Virus record (IMG/VR): IMGVR_UViG_3300032242_000388
Coordinates: 1-33,562 of that record
From: a virus
Reading direction: 5' to 3' (one strand)
DNA: 33,562 nucleotides
In this document: positions 19,525 to 27,476 of the stretch, piece after piece
How positions within the stretch are numbered: the first letter of the stretch is position 1
Layout: every line of letters starts with the position of its first letter
Translations under genes and position numbers: made by a program
Notes under the pieces: model-generated
Databases searched by the model: none
Told to the model about the DNA's origin: nothing
The model's input: the letters and a program-made list of their open reading frames with translations, nothing else

Positions 19525-21081
19525 ATGGCACTGACTAAAGTCTCATATTCAATGATCACTGGAGCGCCAGTTAACGTCAAAGATTTTGGCGCTGTCGGAA
19601 ATGGCGTTGCAAATGACAGCGTTGCAATTCAAGCTGCTTTAGATACAGGTAACTCTGTTTTCTTTCCAGAAGGCACATATTTAATTGGTACAGCATTACA
19701 GTTAAAAACAACAAACCAAAATTTGTTTGGCATCGGAAGTAAGTCAGTTTTGCTTACGGCTACTGACATTGAAACGATGTATTCATCTACGTCTGTTTTT
19801 GGCGTTGTAATTTCTAATTTGTTCTTTTCAAACACTGTTTCAGAAGGTTCTGGTGGCCCAACAAAGTTTCAAATTCACTTTGGACCCGGCGCATCTGGAT
19901 GTATCGTTCGTGAGTGCAATTTTTTAACTGCATTGACTGGATCAGTTGTAAGAACAACACACCATGCGGGTATTTGGTATGAGGGTGCAAACCTAAATAG
20001 CATTTTGGATTGTACTTTTGGTCAAGCGCAAATTTTGATGGGAAGCACCGACTCCACTATTCGTGGCGGGTATATTTATTCTTTTTGTTTTGAGTATGCA
20101 ATTAAAATTGTTAGCGCGGGTGATGTGCTTGTAGATGGTGTTCGCGGAATTCTTGGTGGCCCATCTAAAGGTTGCATTTGGATTCCTAACCCCAGCTACA
20201 TGAACAAGATTGTCAATAATTATTTTGGCGGTTCATATTCATATTTAAATATTGGTAATGGCATTACTGCGGATAAGCAGCAAGCAATGCACATTGGGGG
20301 GAACACTTTTCACGAAGTTGATGGGATTGGTATTTATTTAAGCGATTCTATTGGCGGCGTATCAATAACCAGCAATTCTTTTTTTGCAGGCAACCCAAAG
20401 CAAAATGACCCAACTTTTGCAACGCCAGGCAAGCAAGATATTTTGATTGAAAGTAATACATACCAAACCACTGGCGTTGTTATTACTAACAATACAATGG
20501 ATAGGTTTAACGGGCCTATTGAAGATGGAATGCCTGGTATTGGTAAATCGTATTCAATTCAATTTAGTGGTGCTTTTACCGCCATAAATAATGTTGTTTC
20601 TGATAATACATTTGCTCAATCAACTCGCTATTATTCACCCGCAATCATAGGTGTTGCGGCTCCAAACACAAAAGTTGGAAACATCGGCATTGGTTCTGAA
20701 TTCATTAACCAAATTGTTGGTGATTTAAATCTTGGGGCAAGCGGAAAATTTGTTAACGTATCAAATACCGCAGAAGTTGCGCCAGCTGGGGCAATTACAT
20801 TGTCAATTAATCCTACCGCTGGTTTTGTTGGTGTTTTGTGCGTTGGAAACGTGTTGACAGGCACACTTGGTTTTAGCACCAAAACAATATTCGGGGTATC
20901 AAGCACTGGAACTGCTTTGGTTGCAACGTCACTTGCGTCACAAAACGGCGCAACTGCTGGTCGGTCGTTTACCGTGACCCAAGCTAGTGCTGGAATTATC
21001 ACAATCACTGACACATCTGGTTCTGGTGCAAACTTACAACTGTCTGCCTCCTTTTCAGGCATGGCAACATTTGCTGGTTAA
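19525..21081 (+). CDS. Tail spike with pectate-lyase-type beta-helix, 518 aa
   Basis: Starts MALTKVSYSMITGAPVNVKD. The segment VKDFGAVGNGVANDSVAIQA at about 18-37, then F-F-P-E-G-T-Y, is the entry to a pectate lyase 3-type right-handed beta-helix. Repeated G/N/S-rich rungs continue to about residue 400. The last 110 residues form a different Thr/Ser/Gly-rich domain, probably for trimerisation or receptor contact. It would bind and possibly cleave a host surface polysaccharide; catalytic residues cannot be assigned by eye. AAGGAC precedes the ATG. Base composition is clearly more AT-rich than the portal and coat genes, which suggests exchange between phages. Confidence 0.82.
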   Translation: MALTKVSYSMITGAPVNVKDFGAVGNGVANDSVAIQAALDTGNSVFFPEGTYLIGTALQLKTTNQNLFGIGSKSVLLTATDIETMYSSTSVFGVVISNLFFSNTVSEGSGGPTKFQIHFGPGASGCIVRECNFLTALTGSVVRTTHHAGIWYEGANLNSILDCTFGQAQILMGSTDSTIRGGYIYSFCFEYAIKIVSAGDVLVDGVRGILGGPSKGCIWIPNPSYMNKIVNNYFGGSYSYLNIGNGITADKQQAMHIGGNTFHEVDGIGIYLSDSIGGVSITSNSFFAGNPKQNDPTFATPGKQDILIESNTYQTTGVVITNNTMDRFNGPIEDGMPGIGKSYSIQFSGAFTAINNVVSDNTFAQSTRYYSPAIIGVAAPNTKVGNIGIGSEFINQIVGDLNLGASGKFVNVSNTAEVAPAGAITLSINPTAGFVGVLCVGNVLTGTLGFSTKTIFGVSSTGTALVATSLASQNGATAGRSFTVTQASAGIITITDTSGSGANLQLSASFSGMATFAG

Positions 21082-21093
21082 TAGGAGAAAATT

Positions 21094-21357
21094 ATGGCGA
21101 TTAAAAAAGACATGACGTTGGTAGACAATTTTGGCATTGAAGTTACTATCAAAGACGCTTACACACGAATTGCGACCATTGAAGGAAGCAAAAGTTCAAT
21201 GTGGGCTGTTGTTGAAACGTGGAACGCAGATAAATCACATGGCGTAACGGTAGAGAAAATTGATTTTCAACCCTTGCTTGATGGCAAGAATTTTATTGCT
21301 CAAGCATACGACCATTTGAAAACAATGGAAAAGTTTGCTGGCGCTGTTGATTGTTAA
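21094..21357 (+). CDS. Small protein in the fibre cassette, 87 aa
   Basis: Starts MAIKKDMTLVDNFGIEVTIK and ends E-K-F-A-G-A-V-D-C. Predicted strands (EVTIKDAYTRIATIEG) lead to a C-terminal helix with A-Y-x-x-L-K. Short proteins of this type occur beside phage tail fibre genes. AGGAGAAAATT precedes the ATG. It is AT-rich like the adjacent spike gene. Function is unknown; a fibre chaperone or minor tail part is possible. Confidence 0.68.
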   Translation: MAIKKDMTLVDNFGIEVTIKDAYTRIATIEGSKSSMWAVVETWNADKSHGVTVEKIDFQPLLDGKNFIAQAYDHLKTMEKFAGAVDC

Positions 21358-21368
21358 TAGGATATATC

Positions 21369-21917
21369 ATGGCAGATAAAAAGATTTCAGCACTAACCGC
21401 AGCAACCACGCCACTGGCAGGAACTGAGGTTCTCCCAATTGTTCAATCGGGATCAACTGTTAAAGTTTCAGTAGCAAACCTTACATCTTATGCGCCAGCA
21501 TTTAGTGCTTATGCCAGTGGTTCTACTCAAGCACTATCCCCAGCAACTGATACAAAAATTCAGTTGCCAAGTGAAACTTTTGATACAAACAACAATTTTG
21601 ACAACGTAACAAATTACAGGTTTACGCCGACAGTTGCTGGTTATTACCAAATTAATGCAGCTGTTACTGTAACTTCTGCCTCAGCTTTAGCAGGTATAGC
21701 GCCTGCCATTAAAAAAAATGGCACTGGAGTTGCTTCGGGAAGCGCGGTTGGTAACGCAGGGGTATACCCAACAGCATTTGTTGCTTCTGTTATTTATTTT
21801 AATGGGTCAACTGACTATGTAGAGTTGTTTGTTTATAACGGCTCGTCCACCATTGTAAGCACTAGCCTTGGGCAGTCACAAACATATATGAATGGTTCTT
21901 TGGTAAGGAGTGCATAA
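21369..21917 (+). CDS. Fibre protein with C1q/TNF-like receptor-binding domain, 182 aa
   Basis: Starts MADKKISALTAATTPLAGTE, a common attachment module of phage fibres (K-I-S-A-L-T...G-x-E-x-L-P-I-V-Q-x-G). The rest (AFSAYASGSTQALSPATDTK; YRFTPTVAGYYQINAAVTVT; Y-V-E-L-F-V-Y-N-G) fits the C1q-like jelly-roll with F-x-P...G-Y-Y. Such domains trimerise and bind receptors. ATG 21369 with AGGATATATC upstream is preferred to 21351, which would overlap the previous gene. It shares the AT-rich composition of the cassette. Confidence 0.75.
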   Translation: MADKKISALTAATTPLAGTEVLPIVQSGSTVKVSVANLTSYAPAFSAYASGSTQALSPATDTKIQLPSETFDTNNNFDNVTNYRFTPTVAGYYQINAAVTVTSASALAGIAPAIKKNGTGVASGSAVGNAGVYPTAFVASVIYFNGSTDYVELFVYNGSSTIVSTSLGQSQTYMNGSLVRSA

Positions 21918-22081
21918 TGAATATTTACGAAAAAATCAAATCTATTTATCCAGAGATTAAATTGGAAGATTTTATACCATCAGAAAACATAATTGTTTTG
22001 CAAAACGATGGTTATGGGGATTACATTAAAGAATGGAATCATCCAATTTTTTCTAAACCAACTGATGAGCAACTTGCTTAA
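21917..22081 (+). CDS. Small tail protein, 54 aa (XkdW/fibre-assembly-like)
   Basis: Starts MNIYEKIKSIYPEIKLEDFI and ends S-K-P-T-D-E-Q-L-A. The pattern YPEI...DF........Q.DG.GDYI.EWN.P...KPT.EQL is frequent in short phage tail-fibre-associated proteins. The ATG overlaps the stop of the C1q-like fibre gene (TAATG). It probably aids fibre assembly; a minor structural role is equally possible. It is the last gene of the AT-rich cassette. Confidence 0.72.
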   Translation: MNIYEKIKSIYPEIKLEDFIPSENIIVLQNDGYGDYIKEWNHPIFSKPTDEQLA

Positions 22082-22156
22082 TTTCAAGGAATTCCAGCAT
22101 AATGCTGAAAACACCGTATCGGCCAGGTTGACCGAGGAATCTTAGGATTCGTTTAA
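22082..22156. repeat. Spacer with two hairpins between fibre cassette and scaffold
   Basis: CAGCAT-A-ATGCTG (22095-22107) is a perfect inverted repeat. GAATC-TTAG-GATTC (22137-22150) is a second small hairpin whose loop and arm hold the AGGA used by the scaffold gene. No T run follows. It marks the edge where AT-rich cassette DNA ends. Confidence 0.4.
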
Positions 22157-22945
22157 ATGACTGAAGAAGTCCAAGCCCTAGCGGAAGTAGACTCCGCGCC
22201 AACCACGGATGTGACGGCCACACCTGAAGTTGCTGAAAGTACGCCGGAAGTCGCTGAGAATCAAGTTGAACAAGCCGAGGAAAAAAAATACTCCCAGGCT
22301 GAAATTGACGCGATGATTGGCAAACGCCTTGCAAGAGAGCAACGTAAGTGGGAACGAGATCAAGCGCAGCGCCAGTCTGAACAACAGACGCTGAGAGCCG
22401 CCCCAACAGCATCCGCTGACCAGTTCGAGTCTACTGAAGCCTATGCGGAAGCACTGGCTCTCCAGAAAGCCGAAGAACTGATCGCCAAACGTGAAGCTGC
22501 CAAGCAGCAGTCGCAAGTTCTTGAGAGCTACCACGATCTTGAGGAAGAAGCACGGACGAAGTACGACGACTTTGAACAAGTTGCCTACAACCCCAAACTT
22601 CCAGTCACGAACGTGATGGCTGAAGCGATCCAGTCTTCTGAGATTGGGCCTGAGTTAGCGTACTACCTCGGCTCCAACCCAAAGGAAGCGGAACGTATCT
22701 CGCGTATGACGCCGCTCGGTCAGGCGAAAGAGATTGGGAAAATTGAGGCCAAATTGGTTTCAGCGCCCCCAGTCAAAAAAACAACTTCTGCACCAGCGCC
22801 AATTTCGCCGGTGACTGCGCGATCCTCTGGATCGCCAGCGTATGACACTACTGATCCTCGGTCTACCAAGACCATGAGTGATTCGCAGTGGATTGAAGCT
22901 GAACGCCGTCGCCAGCAAAAGAAGTGGGAAGCGCAGAACCGCTAA
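22157..22945 (+). CDS. Scaffolding protein
   Basis: A 262-residue acidic, Gln/Glu/Ala-rich, largely helical protein directly before the coat gene, as in P22-like phages (gp8). It has an acidic disordered N-terminus (to about 45), a long helix with coiled-coil character (YSQAEIDAMIGKRLAREQRK onward), then KYDDFEQVAYNPKLPVTNVM and LAYYLGSNPKEAERI. These last patterns are seen in many phage scaffolds. The basic C-terminal helix (WIEAERRRQQKKWEAQNR) would bind the coat, as in P22. It guides prohead assembly and leaves before DNA packaging. AGGA lies before the ATG. Confidence 0.87.
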   Translation: MTEEVQALAEVDSAPTTDVTATPEVAESTPEVAENQVEQAEEKKYSQAEIDAMIGKRLAREQRKWERDQAQRQSEQQTLRAAPTASADQFESTEAYAEALALQKAEELIAKREAAKQQSQVLESYHDLEEEARTKYDDFEQVAYNPKLPVTNVMAEAIQSSEIGPELAYYLGSNPKEAERISRMTPLGQAKEIGKIEAKLVSAPPVKKTTSAPAPISPVTARSSGSPAYDTTDPRSTKTMSDSQWIEAERRRQQKKWEAQNR

Positions 22946-22964
22946 ACTTTTTTAGGAATTTGAA

Positions 22965-24173
22965 ATGTCTAACAGTATTCTGACCATTGACATGATCACA
23001 CGAAAGAGTCTCGAAATCCTCGAGAACAACCTTGTGATCACCCGTAACGTGAACCGCCAGTATGACGATTCTTTTGCCGTTAACGGCGCTAAGATCGGCT
23101 CCACACTGCGTATCCGTTTGCCCGACCGCGCTTTGGTAACTGACGGTGCCGCCCTGCAAGTTCAGGACGACAACGAACAGTTCACCACTTTGACCGTTGC
23201 TAGCCAAAAACACATCGGTGTCAACTTCACATCTGCTGAATTGACCATGCAGTTGGACGACTTCGCTGAGCGTGTCTTGAAGCCACGTATTAGCCAGTTG
23301 GCCTCCAGCATTGACGCTGACGTTGCTAACAGCTACAAGTACATCGGTAACACCGTTGGTACACCCGGCACCACTCCCGCCACTTCTTTGGTGCTGTTGC
23401 AAGCCCAGCAGAAGTTGAACGAGAACGCTGCCGTGATGACCCCACGTTACGCTACCGTGAACCCTGCCGCTAACGCTGGTTTGGTTGAAGGCTTGAAAGG
23501 TCTGTTCAACCCAACAGACACTATCAGCCGTCAATTCAAGAACGGCATGATGGGCGTCGGCGTGTTGGGTTTTGACGAGATCAACATGTCTCAGTCGATC
23601 AAGCAGTTCACAACCGGTTCGCGTACTGCTACTGGCGGTACAACTTCTGCTGCTGTGACCGCTGAAGGTGCAACCACCATCGCCATCACTGGTGCTGGCG
23701 CTAGCGCAACCATTGCTTTGGGCGACGTGTTTACTGTTGCTGACTGCTACGCTGTGAACCCACAAACCCGTGAATCCACCGGTTCGTTGTTCCAGTTTGT
23801 TGCTGTCGCACCTGTGACATTGAACGGCTCCGGCGCTGGTAGCGTGACTGTTGCTCCTATCTACTCGGCCGCTAACGCTTTGGCCACTGTGGATGCTTTG
23901 CCTGGTAACAGCAAAGCCGTCGTGTTTGTTGGCGCTGCTTCAACTCAGTACCCACAAAACATGGTTTACCACAAAGATGCCATCACCTTTGCAACTGCTG
24001 ATTTGCTGTTGCCACAGGGTGTTGACATGGCTGCTCGCGCCGTCCACAACGGTATCAGCTTGCGTGTTGTGCGCCAGTACGACATCAACAACGACCGCCT
24101 GCCTTGCCGTATCGACGTTTTGTACGGTTACAGCGTGATTCGTCCACAGATGGCCGTCCGCATGTGGGGCTAA
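22965..24173 (+). CDS. Major capsid protein, P22 coat-like (HK97 fold)
   Basis: A 402-residue coat, a little shorter than P22 gp5 (430). It starts MSNSILTIDMITRKSLEILE. P22-coat-like features are ILENNLVITRNVNRQYDD, K-I-G-S-T-L-R-I-R-L-P, and the spine-helix region LDDFAERVLKPRISQLASSI. Residues of about 222-318 are Thr/Gly/Ala-rich beta strands and fit the insertion domain typical of P22-type coats. The C-terminus Y-G-Y-S-V-I-R-P-Q-M-A-V-R-M-W-G completes the P-domain. AGGAATTTGAA precedes the ATG. A hairpin terminator follows directly, suggesting a coat-rich transcript. Confidence 0.93.
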   Translation: MSNSILTIDMITRKSLEILENNLVITRNVNRQYDDSFAVNGAKIGSTLRIRLPDRALVTDGAALQVQDDNEQFTTLTVASQKHIGVNFTSAELTMQLDDFAERVLKPRISQLASSIDADVANSYKYIGNTVGTPGTTPATSLVLLQAQQKLNENAAVMTPRYATVNPAANAGLVEGLKGLFNPTDTISRQFKNGMMGVGVLGFDEINMSQSIKQFTTGSRTATGGTTSAAVTAEGATTIAITGAGASATIALGDVFTVADCYAVNPQTRESTGSLFQFVAVAPVTLNGSGAGSVTVAPIYSAANALATVDALPGNSKAVVFVGAASTQYPQNMVYHKDAITFATADLLLPQGVDMAARAVHNGISLRVVRQYDINNDRLPCRIDVLYGYSVIRPQMAVRMWG

Positions 24174-24180
24174 TTTGAAC

Positions 24181-24199
24181 GGGGACTTCGGTCCCCTTT
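24181..24199 (+). terminator. UUCG-loop terminator after the coat gene
   Basis: GGGGAC, loop TTCG, GTCCCC, then TTT: a compact stem with the very stable C(UUCG)G tetraloop. The T run is short, so readthrough to the next gene is expected. Confidence 0.75.
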
Positions 24200-24230
24200 C
24201 ATTCGTTTTAATCTTTTTAAGGAAATTATC

Positions 24231-24626
24231 ATGGCATTACCTAATGGTTCTGGCGGCTATCAGTTTACGGATGGCAACCTCAATGAAATCGTTATGGGCA
24301 CTCAAGCTGCCCCAATCGCTAAGACAGCAGCGGCCACTTTGACCACCGCTGAATTGGCAAACGGCATCATTACTTACAACGGCGCAGTTGCAAACTTGAC
24401 CACGCCTACCGGCGTGGAAATGGACGCAGCTTTCTCTAGCATGAAAGTCAATAGCTGTTTTGACATTTTCATCAACAACATCGGTTCAACTAACACTGTC
24501 ACCTTGGCTGGTGGAACTGGCGTTACTTTGAATGGCGTTGGAACTGTTGTTGCTGGCGCTGCTTGCAACTTCCGCGCTCGTAAATCCGGTGACGGCACTT
24601 ACGTGTTTAACCGTATTGCTGGCTAA
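24231..24626 (+). CDS. Virion structural protein, 131 aa, possible decoration protein
   Basis: Starts MALPNGSGGYQFTDGNLNEI. It is all-beta, Thr/Gly/Ala/Asn-rich (TVTLAGGTGVTLNGVGTVVA; F-R-A-R-K-S-G-D-G-T-Y-V-F-N-R). It sits behind the coat gene in its own terminator-bounded unit with AAGGAAATT upstream. This is the usual place for a capsid decoration or head-fibre protein, which I favour. The family is not recognised by name. Its C-terminal pattern (G-x-G-x-x-V-x-A-G-A-x-x-x-F-x-x-R) also occurs in phage fibre domains. Confidence 0.7.
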   Translation: MALPNGSGGYQFTDGNLNEIVMGTQAAPIAKTAAATLTTAELANGIITYNGAVANLTTPTGVEMDAAFSSMKVNSCFDIFINNIGSTNTVTLAGGTGVTLNGVGTVVAGAACNFRARKSGDGTYVFNRIAG

Positions 24627-24631
24627 ATTAA

Positions 24632-24655
24632 ATGGGGGCTTCGGCCCCCATTTTT
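24632..24655 (+). terminator. UUCG-loop terminator after the first small structural gene
   Basis: ATGGGGGC (24632-24639), loop TTCG, GCCCCCAT (24644-24651) and a T run to 24655: a strong intrinsic terminator. The next ribosome binding site (AAAGGAAC) follows at once. Confidence 0.88.
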
Positions 24656-24666
24656 AAAGGAACATC

Positions 24667-25071
24667 ATGTCTAATAGTCAATCAACTGGCGTCGCGTATA
24701 GCGACCCTGAATTTACTACCTGCTATGCAAGCCAAGAAATTGGTTACAGCGCAGCAGCACAAGGCACTGTGACTCAATTAACAGACAAGTCCACAGCGGT
24801 AACGCTGAACAAGTCTGCTGGTCGTATCACCATGAACGCCGCGTCTTTGACTACGGCCACTAACGCTACATTCACCTTGAACAACTCGTTGATTAGCGCG
24901 AACGACACCGTGATTTTGACCATCTCTGGCGGTCAAACTACGCCCGGTTCGTACAACGCATTTGCCAACGCGCTTGCCAATGGTTCTGTCAGCATTACGT
25001 TGCGTAACATTTCGGGCGGTACACTGTCTGAAGCCGTTATCATCAATTTCTGCATCATCCACGGCGCATAA
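24667..25071 (+). CDS. Virion structural protein, 134 aa, possible second decoration protein
   Basis: Starts MSNSQSTGVAYSDPEFTTCY. It is beta-rich, with T-A-V-T-L-N-K-S-A-G-R-I-T-M-N near the middle and TVILTISGGQTTPGSYNAFA later, a pattern that resembles phage head or fibre decoration proteins. Like the gene before it, it lies alone between two terminators with its own AAAGGAAC ribosome binding site. The two are alike in size and composition but not clearly paralogous by eye. It is probably a capsid surface protein. Confidence 0.7.
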   Translation: MSNSQSTGVAYSDPEFTTCYASQEIGYSAAAQGTVTQLTDKSTAVTLNKSAGRITMNAASLTTATNATFTLNNSLISANDTVILTISGGQTTPGSYNAFANALANGSVSITLRNISGGTLSEAVIINFCIIHGA

Positions 25072-25074
25072 ACC

Positions 25075-25100
25075 AAATGGGGGCTAATCACCCCCATTTT
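25075..25100 (+). terminator. Terminator after the second small structural gene
   Basis: AAATGGGGG (25075-25083), loop CTAATCA, CCCCCATTT (25091-25099), with Ts to 25101. This is an intrinsic terminator, with A/T-rich arms that may work in both directions. The next ATG is only five bases on. Confidence 0.85.
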
Positions 25101-25105
25101 TAAGT

Positions 25106-25294
25106 ATGAACATTGTCATGACCCATCCCATCCACGGCGCTAAAGTTGCCACGATGGAAGCTGAAGCCGAAGCAGATGAGCAAAATGGCTGGATACGCTA
25201 CAATCCAGATACGCCTTCAGACTCTGAAGAAGCGGCCAACACACTTGTTGTAAAGCGCAAATACACCCGTAAGGTGGAAACTGAAGGAGTCTGA
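25106..25294 (+). CDS. Small acidic/basic neck-region protein, 62 aa
   Basis: Starts MNIVMTHPIHGAKVATMEAE and ends with RKYTRKVETEGV. The pattern M-x-H-P-x-H-G...A-E-x-D-E-x-N-G-W...R-K-Y-T-R-K is common in short phage proteins between capsid and neck genes, of unknown role. It has no usable ribosome binding site and begins five bases after the terminator T run, so translation must depend on readthrough and on an unusual start. Its stop is followed after two bases by the gp4-like gene. Confidence 0.7.
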   Translation: MNIVMTHPIHGAKVATMEAEAEADEQNGWIRYNPDTPSDSEEAANTLVVKRKYTRKVETEGV

Positions 25295-25296
25295 GC

Positions 25297-26010
25297 ATGA
25301 CCACGTACACCGCTGGCCAACAAATTGAACGAGCGCTTAGGCTGCTCGGCGTGCTTGCCGAAGGTGAAACACCGTCTGCTGCTACTTCTCAAGACGCTTT
25401 GATGGCGCTTAACCAGATGATTGATAGCTGGTCAACTGAGCGATTGGCTGTCTTCTCTACCCAAGATCAAGTATTTACATGGCCGTCTGGCCTGATTAGC
25501 CGCACGCTTGGCCCGTCCGGTGACTTTGTGGGCAATCGTCCCGTCACGCTTGATGACGCCACTTATTTCGTAGCACCCAACGGCGTGTCGTATGGCATTA
25601 AATTTATCAACCAGCAGCAGTACGATGGCATTGCGGTTAAGACCGTGACATCCACGTATCCGCAGGTCCTGTTTACCAACATGTCGTTTCCCAACATCGA
25701 GATGTTTCTATACCCTCGTCCTACTCAGGACATGGTATGGCACTTTATCTCAGTTGATGAATTAGATAAACCCGCCGATCTGTCTACGGTCTTGTACTAC
25801 CCACCAGGTTATTTGCGTGCGTTCACGTACAACTTAGCGATGGAGTTCGCGCCTGAGTTTGGTGTTGAGCCAAGCCCACAAGTGCAGCGCATCGCCATGA
25901 CCAGCAAACGCGATCTGAAGCGCATCAACAACCCTGACGATGTGATGGCAATGCCGTACTCCATGATCGCCACTCGCCAGCGCTTTAACGTCTACGCCGG
26001 TAACTACTGA
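25297..26010 (+). CDS. P22 gp4-like tail accessory factor (head completion)
   Basis: A 237-residue protein starting MTTYTAGQQIERALRLLGVL. Residues A-L-R-L-L-G-V-L-A-E-G-E-T-P-S, then DALMALNQMIDSWSTERL, are the helical head-completion pattern shared with P22 gp4 and its relatives. In P22 it binds the underside of the portal and gives the platform for gp10. GGAG precedes the ATG, and the stop overlaps the next start (TGATG). Its length is greater than P22 gp4 (166), as in many phages of this lineage. Confidence 0.85.
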   Translation: MTTYTAGQQIERALRLLGVLAEGETPSAATSQDALMALNQMIDSWSTERLAVFSTQDQVFTWPSGLISRTLGPSGDFVGNRPVTLDDATYFVAPNGVSYGIKFINQQQYDGIAVKTVTSTYPQVLFTNMSFPNIEMFLYPRPTQDMVWHFISVDELDKPADLSTVLYYPPGYLRAFTYNLAMEFAPEFGVEPSPQVQRIAMTSKRDLKRINNPDDVMAMPYSMIATRQRFNVYAGNY

Positions 26011-27476
26011 TGAAGTCGCCCATTCTCGGTTCGGCCTATGTAGCCCGGTCTGTCAATGCGGCAGACAACCGGATGATCAATCTGTTCCCTGAGATTATTC
26101 CCGAGGGTGGCACTGAGCCTGCGTTTCTAAACCGCGCTCCAGGGTTAAAGTTTCTTCAGCTTGTTGGCACTGGCCCTATCCGCGCGCTGTGGGCGCATCA
26201 GACCAATGGCAGCGACTTTTACATAGTGTCGGGCTATGAGGTCTACAAAATGACCGGCCTGACCGCCACGCCCGTCAAGATCGGCGACGTGTCGGGCACT
26301 GGGCCTGTCTCAATCGCCGATAACGGCGCTGTAATCTTCTTTGCTTGCAACGGCCCCAGCTACACGTATTACGAGCCTACGGGCGAGTTTAATCAGATCA
26401 CAGACCCCAATTTCCCTGGCGCTGTGACCGTGGCCTACATCGACAACCTGTTTGTGTTCAACGAACCCAACAGCCAGCGTATCTGGAGCGTGGATACGGT
26501 CAACCCAAACAACGGCGACTACATCTACCCTCTGGTGTTTAACGCACTGGATTTCGCCTCGGCCGACGGATCGCCCGATGGTGTGGTAGCCATCAACGTA
26601 GACCACCGCCAGATGTGGGTGTTTGGTACTGACTCGGTTGAAGTCTGGTACAACGCTGGGCTTGCCAACTTCCCGCTGACCAACATTCAAGGCGCGTTTA
26701 ACGAGATCGGTTGCGTAGCGCCATTCTCTGTTGCCAAGCTGGATAACACGCTGTGGTGGCTGGGCACAGACGCCCGTGGTCAAGGCATCGTCTATCGGGC
26801 GCAGGGCTACGGCGCGGCTCGTGTGTCTACGCACGCTATTGAGTACGCTATCGCGCAGTACGGCAACATTGCCGACGCGCTGGCGTACACGTACCAACAA
26901 GAAGGCCACTCGTTTTACGTACTGACCTTTCCATCGGCTAACGCCACTTGGGTCTACGATGTGGCCACGCAAGCCTGGCATGAGCGTGCCGGATGGTTTA
27001 ACGGCGAGTTTATGCGTCACCGTAGTAACTGCCAGTGCAACTTTGGTGGCAACATCATTGTGGGCGACTTTGAAAACGGTATTATTTACACGTTTGATTT
27101 GGAAGTTTACGCTGACAACAGTCGGCCCCAAAAGTGGCTGCGTTCTTGGCGTGCGCTGCCCACTGGGCAGAACAATCTTAAGCGCACTGCCCAGCACACG
27201 TTGCAGCTTGAATGCGAGTCCGGTACGGGCCTGAATGATGGCCAGGGTAGTGACCCTGCCGTCATGCTGCGTTTCTCGGACGATGGTGGCCATACGTGGT
27301 CTAACGAGCATTGGTCTTACATGGGCAAGATTGGTCAATACTACAAGCGCGTCTTTTGGCGTCGCTTGGGAATGACGCTTAAGCTGCGCGACCGAGTGTA
27401 TGAAATCTCGGGCACTGATCCCATTAAAATTGACATCATGGGCGCTGAAATTATTGCTTCACCAACGAACGCATAA
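26010..27476 (+). CDS. P22 gp10-like packaged DNA stabilisation protein (tail hub)
   Basis: A 488-residue beta-propeller-like protein. The start, S-P-I-L-G-S-A-Y-V-A-R-S-V-N-A-A-D-N-R then N-L-F-P-E, is characteristic of the phage stabilisation family (P22 gp10), followed by A-P-G-L and repeated G-x-D-F-Y-I-V-S-G strands. It forms the hexameric hub that closes the portal channel and carries the needle and spikes. Its size is close to P22 gp10 (472). It overlaps the gp4-like gene by one base and ends on the next start (TAATG). Confidence 0.9.
   Translation: MKSPILGSAYVARSVNAADNRMINLFPEIIPEGGTEPAFLNRAPGLKFLQLVGTGPIRALWAHQTNGSDFYIVSGYEVYKMTGLTATPVKIGDVSGTGPVSIADNGAVIFFACNGPSYTYYEPTGEFNQITDPNFPGAVTVAYIDNLFVFNEPNSQRIWSVDTVNPNNGDYIYPLVFNALDFASADGSPDGVVAINVDHRQMWVFGTDSVEVWYNAGLANFPLTNIQGAFNEIGCVAPFSVAKLDNTLWWLGTDARGQGIVYRAQGYGAARVSTHAIEYAIAQYGNIADALAYTYQQEGHSFYVLTFPSANATWVYDVATQAWHERAGWFNGEFMRHRSNCQCNFGGNIIVGDFENGIIYTFDLEVYADNSRPQKWLRSWRALPTGQNNLKRTAQHTLQLECESGTGLNDGQGSDPAVMLRFSDDGGHTWSNEHWSYMGKIGQYYKRVFWRRLGMTLKLRDRVYEISGTDPIKIDIMGAEIIASPTNA

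Noticed and set aside
26310-27338. 342-codon leftward reading frame
   Set aside because: It is antisense to the well-supported gp10-like gene and has no motif or ribosome binding site; open by codon bias.
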